The notes under the pieces are model-generated. The model was not told the origin of the DNA. It ran no database searches and saw only the letters and a list, made by a program, of their open reading frames with translations. DNA of 64,000 bases from positions 62,001-126,000 of the forward strand of contig JAKSKN010000002.1 in the NCBI GenBank assembly GCA_024401695.1, in the 5' to 3' direction. Every line of letters begins with the position of its first letter. Position 1 is the first letter of the stretch. Source of the DNA: Bacteroidales bacterium (GTDB lineage: Bacteria; Bacteroidota; Bacteroidia; Bacteroidales; UBA932). Shown piece after piece: positions 58,536 through 64,000 of the stretch. The position numbers were made by a program, and so were the translations under genes.

Positions 58536-58751
58536 CTATGCCAGGGCCTGCTTGAACATATCCTCCACGCTGGTGGCCTTGTAAACTCTACCAGCCTTCA
58601 CATCTTCCATCGCCTCACGATATGCATCGCAGTCAGTTGCATCATAGGACACGCCATCGGTCACACTAGCAACTCCGCGAAGTTGTTCGATAGCGGCCTT
58701 GATATTGGCAAGCATTGCAGCGTCTTCTACTGATACAATTAGCGTTGACAT
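58536..58751 (-). CDS. RelB/DinJ-like antitoxin (orphaned)
   Basis: A 71-residue protein (MSTLIVSVEDAAMLANIKAA, IEQLRGVASVTDGVSYD, ending GRVYKATSVEDMFKQALA), the pattern of antitoxins that pair with YafQ in Bacteroidota. The toxin behind it is broken, so this gene is now an orphan. The start at 58751 is used; an in-frame ATG four codons upstream is the alternative. Confidence 0.8.
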   Translation of the reverse strand: MSTLIVSVEDAAMLANIKAAIEQLRGVASVTDGVSYDATDCDAYREAMEDVKAGRVYKATSVEDMFKQALA

Positions 58752-58776
58752 AATAAAATACATTTACTTGACAATG

Positions 58777-58807
58777 CGAATTTATGCAAATTACCATAAA
58801 TTACAAA
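58777..58807 (-). promoter_or_regulatory. Promoter of the RelB-like antitoxin (TTTG-N19-TAAATTCG)
   Basis: -33 TTTG and -7 TAAATTCG at the exact 19-bp spacing on the minus strand. Confidence 0.7.
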
Positions 58808-58840
58808 AAATAAACCCCTCGGATTCGAGGAGTTTATTTT
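58808..58840. terminator. A/T-flanked hairpin
   Basis: AATAAAC-CCTCG/CGAGG-GTTTATT with one mismatch and T/A tracts on both sides; a bidirectional terminator by form, although no gene clearly ends here. Confidence 0.45.
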
Positions 58841-58852
58841 GAATTCTCCCCG

Positions 58853-58992
58853 GGTGTCACGATATTTGCGGTGCGCCTGGTGGAGTCAAACGCCCTTGCG
58901 GTATCGGCGAAGAAGCCAGGGACAGCGTGAAAAAGTCGTAAGTTGCCCAAAGTGGCCGGGCATAGGTGGAGATTCCGACGCAAAGTGACACC
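58853..58992. repeat. 140-bp segment with short terminal inverted repeats
   Basis: GGTGTCAC (58853-58860) and GTGACACC (58985-58992), each followed inwards or outwards by TTTGCG-like bases. No frame inside. Could be a degraded small insertion. Otherwise the stretch 58841-59020 shows nothing I can name. Confidence 0.3.
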
Positions 58993-59023
58993 TGTGTCCG
59001 ATTTAAAGTGTGCCCCAAAAAGA

Positions 59024-59057
59024 AAATCGCCATTCTAGATAGCTAGAATGGCGATTT
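59024..59057 (-). terminator. Terminator of tRNA-Arg
   Basis: Perfect 15-bp stem AAATCGCCATTCTAG/CTAGAATGGCGATTT with ATAG loop; CTTTTTG follows on the minus strand. Confidence 0.88.
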
Positions 59058-59060
59058 GTG

Positions 59061-59134
59061 TGACTCCTACAGGACTCAAACCTGTAACCTTTTGATCCGT
59101 AGTCAAATGCTCTATTCAATTGAGCTAAGGAGCC
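59061..59134 (-). tRNA. tRNA-Arg (anticodon ACG)
   Basis: Minus strand: acceptor GGCTCCT/AGGAGTC (one G-T pair), anticodon stem TTTGA/TCAAA with loop CTACGGA (anticodon ACG), T arm ACAGGTTTGAGTCCTGT, discriminator A, no encoded CCA. The last 12 bases plus flank recur at 54536. Confidence 0.95.
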
Positions 59135-59140
59135 ATTTCA

Positions 59141-59159
59141 AACCGGCCTTGAGCCGGTT
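59141..59159 (-). terminator. Hairpin between rplS and tRNA-Arg
   Basis: AACCGGC/GCCGGTT stem without a T run; attenuator or processing site, so the tRNA may be co-transcribed with rplS. Confidence 0.5.
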
Positions 59160-59165
59160 CTTATT

Positions 59166-59537
59166 TTACTCGGCTGATACCTTGCGCTTCGCTTCCTTGA
59201 TGCGGGCCTTCTTACCGGCGAGGTTGCGGAGGTAGAAGATGCGGGCGCGACGTACCTTACCAACTTTGTTGAGTTCGATCTTCTCGATGAAAGGTGACTC
59301 GAATGGGAAGATTCTCTCGACTCCGATACCGCCGGAGATCTTGCGGACAGTGAATGTCCTGGTGAACGGGGTAGCGCCGCAAATCTGCATTACGACACCG
59401 CGGAAGTCCTGAAGTCTTTCCTTATCGCCTTCCTTGATTCTGTAGGTGACGGTGATGGTATCACCGGCCTTGAACTCTGGGTATGTAGCAGTCTTGTTCT
59501 GTGAGAATGACTGCTCAACAAGATTAATAAGATCCAT
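59166..59537 (-). CDS. rplS: 50S ribosomal protein L19
   Basis: A 123-residue L19: FKAGDTITVTYRIKEGDKER, FTVRKISGGIGVERIFPF and KVRRARIFYLRNLAGKKARI. Lies at the 30S-50S interface. It has a near-perfect promoter and a leader of about 65 nt. Confidence 0.97.
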   Translation of the reverse strand: MDLINLVEQSFSQNKTATYPEFKAGDTITVTYRIKEGDKERLQDFRGVVMQICGATPFTRTFTVRKISGGIGVERIFPFESPFIEKIELNKVGKVRRARIFYLRNLAGKKARIKEAKRKVSAE

Positions 59538-59604
59538 AATGAAATTATGTAATAAACCGCAGCGTCATCATACCGTCAGACGAGAGGCTGCTTTTTTCGG
59601 ACTG

Positions 59605-59635
59605 CAAAGATAGGAATTAATTATTATCCCGCAAA
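59605..59635 (-). promoter_or_regulatory. Promoter of rplS (TTTG-N19-TATCTTTG)
   Basis: -33 TTTG (59632-59635), exact 19-bp spacer and -7 TATCTTTG (59605-59612) on the minus strand; the best consensus match in the window. Confidence 0.85.
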
Positions 59636-59643
59636 CTTTTTTC

Positions 59644-60831
59644 CTAAAAATACTTACTTTCCTTTTCAAATAGCTGGCGGTCTTCGCGCGATGGGTCCGG
59701 CTTGAAGCTCGAACTGTCCCTGATGGCTTCGATTGCCTCTTTTTCGGACTTGCTGAGCTTGCGTGGAATCCATACCAATACCTTTACATAAAGGTCGCCC
59801 CGGCTCGAACCGTAGCCGTTGACTGATGGAAGGCCTTTGCCGCGCAGGCGCTCGACGTATCCTGACTGTGTGCCCGGGTCAAGCTTGAGCTTGTATGGCC
59901 CGTCGAGGCAAGGGACGGTGATCTCGCAGCCGAGCATGGCGTCTGTCACGCTGATCACGCGGGTGTAGAACAGGTTGACGCCTTCGCGTTTGAGCTGGCT
60001 GTGCGGCTGCTCCTCGACGATGACCAGCAGGTCCCCGTTGATGCCGTTCTGAGGTGCGGCGTGGCCTTCGCCGCGCGCATTGATCTGCATTCCGTTCTCC
60101 ACGCCTGCAGGGATCTTTATCTTGATGGTCTCCTTGACGCGGGTGACGCCGGTGCCGTTACATTTGCGGCAAGGGTTGGAGACGACCTTGCCGGTGCCGC
60201 TGCACTGAGGGCAGACAGAGTAGCTGACAGTCCTGCCGAACAGCGAGTTGACTATGTTCTGTACCTGTCCGGAGCCCTTGCAGGTAGGGCAGGTCTTGAT
60301 GTCCGACGAGTTCTTGGTGCCTTTGCCTCCACATTCCTGGCAAGGCCTGTTGCGCTCGATGGTGACATCTTTCTCGCAACCTGTGGCAATCTCCTCGAGA
60401 GTGAGCTTCACGCGTGTGCGGATGTCACGGCCGCGCTGCTGGCGGGGACCCTGCTGCCCGAAGCCGCCGAATCCGAAACCTCCGTCTCCTCCGCCGAAAC
60501 CGAAGCCGCTGAATGCGCCTCCGAAAAGGTTGTTGAGGATGTCGTTGAGGTTGCCGAACCCCTGGCTCCAATCCTGGGCGCCTGCCCCGTCCACACCGGC
60601 GAATCCGAACTGGTCGTACTTTGCCTTCTTGTCCGGGTCGCTGAGCACGGAATATGCTTCGGAAGCCTCCTTGAAGTTGGCCTCCGCAGTCTTCTTTTCG
60701 GCATCCGTGCCGCTTACCCAGCGGTCGGGGTGCCATTTGAGCGCAGCTTTGCGGTACGCTCCCTTTATCTCATCGGCAGAGGCTCCCTTCTGGAGCCCCA
60801 GCACTTCGTAGTAATCTCTTTTTTCTGCCAT
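59644..60831 (-). CDS. dnaJ: Chaperone DnaJ
   Basis: Hsp40 co-chaperone of DnaK, 395 residues: J domain (YYEVLGLQKGASADEIKGAY, HPD in WHPDRWV), Gly/Phe region (FGGAFSGFGFGGGDGGFGFG), four CxxCxGxG zinc repeats (CQECGGKG, CPTCKGSG, CPQCSGTG, CRKCNGTG) and the C-terminal substrate domains. 12 bp after grpE; dnaK is not in the window. Confidence 0.97.
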   Translation of the reverse strand: MAEKRDYYEVLGLQKGASADEIKGAYRKAALKWHPDRWVSGTDAEKKTAEANFKEASEAYSVLSDPDKKAKYDQFGFAGVDGAGAQDWSQGFGNLNDILNNLFGGAFSGFGFGGGDGGFGFGGFGQQGPRQQRGRDIRTRVKLTLEEIATGCEKDVTIERNRPCQECGGKGTKNSSDIKTCPTCKGSGQVQNIVNSLFGRTVSYSVCPQCSGTGKVVSNPCRKCNGTGVTRVKETIKIKIPAGVENGMQINARGEGHAAPQNGINGDLLVIVEEQPHSQLKREGVNLFYTRVISVTDAMLGCEITVPCLDGPYKLKLDPGTQSGYVERLRGKGLPSVNGYGSSRGDLYVKVLVWIPRKLSKSEKEAIEAIRDSSSFKPDPSREDRQLFEKESKYF

Positions 60832-60843
60832 TTCCTATAAAAA

Positions 60844-61413
60844 TCAGCAAGCGACAACAACCTTGGCGAAACGCATTATCTTGCCCTTGAAGGTGTACCC
60901 CGGCTTGAATACCTCGATGACCTTGCCCTTCATATCCGGAGTCGGAGCCGGAATCTGGGTGAGGGCTTCGTGGAAATCCGTGTCGAAATCCTTGCCGACG
61001 GCATCGATGGTTTCGAGCCCGCAGGATTTGAGGTAGTCCATCAATTTGTTGTATATCAGTTGAATACCTTCGAGGGAGGATTTGTCTTCGGCGTTCTCCA
61101 GTACCTTCATCGCTGCATCGAGATCGTCCAGGACAGGAAGGAAGCCCTTGATGGTATCGGCGGCGGCTGAAGCGACGAGGCTCAGACGCTCTTCCGCGCT
61201 GCGGCGACGGAAAGTCTCGAATTCCGCCATCAGTCGCGTATAATCCTCTTTTTCCTTCGCCAATTTGTCAGTCAGCTCATCGACCTTCTTCTGCAGGCCA
61301 TCATCTTTCTTTGACTTCTTCTTGTCAGCTTTCTGCTCTTTTACAGGCTCCTGCTGCGCTTCCTGCGCTGTTTCCTGCGCCATCTCTTCAATATTGTCGT
61401 TCTCTTTACTCAT
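60844..61413 (-). CDS. grpE: Nucleotide exchange factor GrpE
   Basis: Exchange factor for DnaK, 189 residues from ATG 61413: charged N-terminus, long helix (DKLAKEKEDYTRLMAEFETF), then VLDDLDAAMKVLE, DFDTDFHEALTQIP and the beta wing ending GKIMRFAKVVVAC. The longer frame upstream has no homologous start. Operon grpE-dnaJ. No CIRCE or sigma32-like site is seen upstream. Confidence 0.95.
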   Translation of the reverse strand: MSKENDNIEEMAQETAQEAQQEPVKEQKADKKKSKKDDGLQKKVDELTDKLAKEKEDYTRLMAEFETFRRRSAEERLSLVASAAADTIKGFLPVLDDLDAAMKVLENAEDKSSLEGIQLIYNKLMDYLKSCGLETIDAVGKDFDTDFHEALTQIPAPTPDMKGKVIEVFKPGYTFKGKIMRFAKVVVAC

Positions 61414-61492
61414 AATCAGTCTTGGTTTGTCAATGAACAGCACAAAACCCCTGCCAAGCGCTTATACTGACTTTTTGTCATCCGTTTCCGGT

Positions 61493-62854
61493 CTATCGGA
61501 AGAATTTGTCGATAAGCTTGATGCTGTCAGGCATTGCGAACAGGGCGACACGGTCGTATGGCTCGATGACGGTGTCGCCGACTGCGATGAATGCTTCGCT
61601 GCCGCGTATCACGCCTGCTATTATGGCATTCTGCGGGAAGTTGATATCCCTGAGCGCACCCTTGGTGATCTGCGAGCCGGGAGCTGCGGTATATTCCATC
61701 ACTTCGGCGTTGGTGCCATTCATATAGCGGACAAAGCGGGCCTTGCCGGAAAGCGTGAACTTGAAGATACGGCCGGCGGTGATGAGCTTCTTGTTGATGA
61801 CAGTGTCGACACCCATCTCCTCGGCAAGCCGCATATAATCGATATTCTCGACCTCCGCTACGGTGCGTCCGATGCCGAGTTTCTTGGCGACCACGCAGGC
61901 GAGCACATTGGCCTCGTCATTTTCAGTAAGGGCGACGAAGGCATCATATTCATTGATGCCTTCCTCGCTGAGTACATCCGGATCGCGTCCGTCCCCGTTT
62001 ACGATGAGGACATCGCTTGAGAGACGCTCGCTGAGGGCTATGCAGCGCTCCTTGTCCTTCTCGATGATTTTCACCCGCACCCCCTGGTGGTCGAGGGTCT
62101 TGGCAAGCATCGAGGACATATCGTTGCCGCCGAGTATTATCACGCTGGATACGGCCGTGTTGGTCTTGCCGAAGCATTTATACAGTGATTCAATGCCTTC
62201 GCGCTTTGAGATTGTGAATACGAGGTCGCCGTAGTGGAACTTTGTGTCAAGCTTCGGGATAATCGTCTTCTCCTCGCGGGAAATGGCTATCACACGGAAC
62301 TGGAGCAGTTCTTCAGGTGTGAGCATCCTGATGAAATCGCCAAGCTTGAGGTCAACCATAGGGGAGTCCTCGTCGAGCTTGAACACGGCAATCTGAAGCT
62401 TGCCGCGGGCGAAGTCCATCGTCTCTGCGGTTGAATTGTGCTTGAGGAAAGAAACTATCTCGTCGGCCGCACTCTTCTCGGGATAGAACATCAGTTCGAT
62501 GCCCAGCTCCTTGAATATCAGCTTGTTCTCGGGTGAGAGGTAGGACTCGTCGTTGATTCGCGCTATGACCTTCGCAGCGCCGAGCTGCTTTGCGAGCAGG
62601 GCGCCCACGATGTTGACCTCCTGCGTCGCGAACGGGTAGACCGCGATGAAAAGGTCAGCCGTCGGCACGCCCGCGGCTCTCAGTGTCTCAATGGCCGAAG
62701 GGTTGCCTTCGAATGTCTCTACATCGGTGTATGCCGACAGTGATGCGAGCCTCTGTGCATCGTTGTCAATCACGGTCACGGCATTGGATTCTGCGCGAAG
62801 CATTTTCGCGAGGTGTGAACCGACCTCACCGGCTCCTTCAATGACAATATTCAT
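61493..62854 (-). CDS. trkA: TrkA potassium-uptake regulatory subunit
   Basis: Cytoplasmic NAD/nucleotide-binding regulator of Trk-type K+ channels. 453 residues in two RCK halves: first Rossmann motif IEGAGEVGSHLAKML at residues 4-18; the second (ILGGNDMSSMLAKTL near 234) has lost the GxGxxG form, as in many TrkA proteins. Each is followed by a TrkA-C part. The membrane partner TrkH is not in the window. The start overlaps the glycosyltransferase stop by 4 bp. Confidence 0.93.
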   Translation of the reverse strand: MNIVIEGAGEVGSHLAKMLRAESNAVTVIDNDAQRLASLSAYTDVETFEGNPSAIETLRAAGVPTADLFIAVYPFATQEVNIVGALLAKQLGAAKVIARINDESYLSPENKLIFKELGIELMFYPEKSAADEIVSFLKHNSTAETMDFARGKLQIAVFKLDEDSPMVDLKLGDFIRMLTPEELLQFRVIAISREEKTIIPKLDTKFHYGDLVFTISKREGIESLYKCFGKTNTAVSSVIILGGNDMSSMLAKTLDHQGVRVKIIEKDKERCIALSERLSSDVLIVNGDGRDPDVLSEEGINEYDAFVALTENDEANVLACVVAKKLGIGRTVAEVENIDYMRLAEEMGVDTVINKKLITAGRIFKFTLSGKARFVRYMNGTNAEVMEYTAAPGSQITKGALRDINFPQNAIIAGVIRGSEAFIAVGDTVIEPYDRVALFAMPDSIKLIDKFFR

Positions 62855-63798
62855 ATCCCTTGCATTTGTTTGAATTCTTTGTGCGCTTCCTTGACGGCAT
62901 CAAAAGCCGCCTTGCGGCCTGTCAGGAGGTATATGCAGGCTATCACTCCATCCAGAACCATACGGAAGAATATACGCCTTTCTGCAGATTCCGGGCCAAT
63001 CTCACCAGGGAGATTGTTTGCCAGCATCAGCAGAGAGTTGCGGAAGTTCAGCTTAAGTTTGAAAGGTGACCCCTGAGGGAGTGTCCCGCCGCCGAGGTGC
63101 CACACCGTCGAGGCGGGGATGCAGCTTACCTGCCATCCAAGCCTGCGGGCACGCCAGCAGTAGTCGATCTCCTCCATATGGGCGAAGAATCTGTCGTCGA
63201 GACCTCCCAGTTCGCGCCAGAGCGAACTTCTGGTCATCATACAAGCTCCTGTGATCCATTTTACATCCGCTGGCGCGCTGTCATACTGCCCCTTGTCAAC
63301 GGATGTGTGGCTGAGAATGCGGCCGCGGCAGTAAGGATAGCCGTGCCGCGTAAGCAGTCCTCCGGCGGCACCGGCATATTCGAAACGCTGCCCGCGGACG
63401 AACGTGCCGTCATCCGCCTGCTCAAGCTTGTGCAGTTTCGGTCCGCAGACGCCGCAGCGCGGATGCGTGTCCATATATTCTGTCAAAGGCTCAAGCCAGC
63501 CATCTTCAACCTCGATGTCGGAGTTGATCAGAACGACATATTCCGGAGCATCGGCCCCTTCTGTCACCTGTGCGATGGCACGGTTGTAACCGCCTGTGAA
63601 TCCATAATTTGCATCAAGCGGAATTATCCTCGTCTGAGGGAAATTCTCTCTGACGAAATCCACCGATCCGTCGGTGGAGGCGCTGTCGGCAACGAACACT
63701 GCGGCATCGGAGTGACCGCAGGAACTGACAAGTCCAGGCAACCAGCGGCGCAGGTAGTCCCTGGTGTTCCAGTTCAGTATGACGACAGCTGTTTTCAT
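62851..63798 (-). CDS. Family 2 glycosyltransferase (rhamnosyltransferase-like)
   Basis: A 315-residue cytoplasmic GT-A enzyme: VVILNWNTRDYLRRWLPGL, VFVADSASTDGSVDF, YVVLINSDIEVEDGWLEPL (metal-binding acidic motif) and RRLGWQVSCIPASTVWHLGG. The RfbF/WcaA-like group transfers sugars to polysaccharides or lipids; donor and acceptor unknown. The C-terminus has a hydrophobic segment (VLDGVIACIYLLTG), possibly membrane-associated. Confidence 0.9.
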   Translation of the reverse strand: MKTAVVILNWNTRDYLRRWLPGLVSSCGHSDAAVFVADSASTDGSVDFVRENFPQTRIIPLDANYGFTGGYNRAIAQVTEGADAPEYVVLINSDIEVEDGWLEPLTEYMDTHPRCGVCGPKLHKLEQADDGTFVRGQRFEYAGAAGGLLTRHGYPYCRGRILSHTSVDKGQYDSAPADVKWITGACMMTRSSLWRELGGLDDRFFAHMEEIDYCWRARRLGWQVSCIPASTVWHLGGGTLPQGSPFKLKLNFRNSLLMLANNLPGEIGPESAERRIFFRMVLDGVIACIYLLTGRKAAFDAVKEAHKEFKQMQGI

Positions 63799-63804
63799 TG
63801 TCTG

Positions 63805-64000
63805 TTAATGGCAGTGGCCGCAGCCGCATTCACCGTCGTGGTGATGCTCGCCGTGGCATCCGCAGCCTCCGTCGTGCTCACTGTGGCAGTTGCATTCGCC
63901 TTCGCCGTGATGACAACCGCAGCTGCATTCTTCCTGTGGGAGGAATTCTCCGTGCAGTCCTTCGGCAAGCTCTTTCTCCGTAGCGGCGCGGACGGTCTCG
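63805..64000 (-). CDS. slyD: SlyD-like FKBP peptidyl-prolyl isomerase, C-terminal part (cut by window end)
   Basis: The last 64 codons of a minus-strand gene: ETVRAATEKELAEGLHGEFL, the usual end of the SlyD IF/FKBP region, then a metal-binding tail rich in Cys, His and Gly (ECSCGCHHGEGECNCHSEHD ... CGCGHCH-stop). SlyD folds proteins and delivers nickel. The catalytic domain lies outside the window. It ends 6 bp before the glycosyltransferase start. Confidence 0.85.
   Translation of the reverse strand, partial: ETVRAATEKELAEGLHGEFLPQEECSCGCHHGEGECNCHSEHDGGCGCHGEHHHDGECGCGHCH

Overview
The window looks like a chromosomal segment of a member of Bacteroidota, most likely order Bacteroidales. Evidence: many promoters of the TAnnTTTG (-7) / TTTG (-33) type rather than sigma70 boxes, start codons mostly without Shine-Dalgarno sequences, a cobalamin riboswitch ahead of a BtuB-type receptor, fimbrillin-type and FISUMP surface lipoproteins, BspA-type leucine-rich repeats, a histone H1-like 58-residue protein and a 29-residue AURKAIP1/COX24-type peptide. 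No rRNA, CRISPR array, phage module or complete insertion sequence is visible. Two tRNAs are present (Leu-TAG, Arg-ACG).

Layout. 1-4.7 kb: serB end, 5-formyl-THF cyclo-ligase, a Tat-exported flavoprotein, then btuB and a short BtuC-like permease behind a cobalamin riboswitch. 4.8-6.7 kb: two type II toxin-antitoxin modules, tRNA-Leu and a palindromic repeat that incorporates the tRNA 3' end. 6.8-42 kb: mostly housekeeping in short operons (rpsU, sirtuin, rplU-rpmA, serS-ruvC, a Met/Gly-rich outer membrane receptor, lysE-PASTA-rluD-lnt, ung, coaD, lon, HU, rng, tyrS-rbfA-ABC permease-manA, tpiA, pth-rplY, xerD), with secreted peptidases (M6, clostripain-like) between them. At 39.2-41.7 kb an operon encodes an amino-acid-permease fold fused to a riboflavin kinase domain, followed by a flavodoxin-like lipoprotein. 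42-43.7 kb: tdk, rsmI, a helix-hairpin-helix protein.

43.7-59 kb is an accessory surface-protein region. It holds three small peptide genes, each directly ahead of a fimbrillin-type lipoprotein gene, a BspA/LRR protein, a DUF3990-XRE toxin-antitoxin candidate, a nucleoside-hydrolase lipoprotein, and two FISUMP-domain lipoproteins with duplicated 3' flanks. A 23-bp perfect inverted repeat around 196 bp lies upstream of the second FISUMP gene, which is the geometry of Bacteroidales invertible promoters. The region ends at tRNA-Arg, whose 3' end is duplicated 4.5 kb away. 59-64 kb returns to housekeeping genes (rplS, dnaJ, grpE, trkA, a glycosyltransferase, slyD end).

How genes work together: the flavin fusion could couple uptake to FMN formation for flavodoxin-type proteins; the surface region looks like a variable lipoprotein/fimbria locus under phase and transcription-factor control; the toxin-antitoxin modules and decayed copies cluster at the two tRNA genes. 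All functions are inferred from sequence reading alone; no database search was run.
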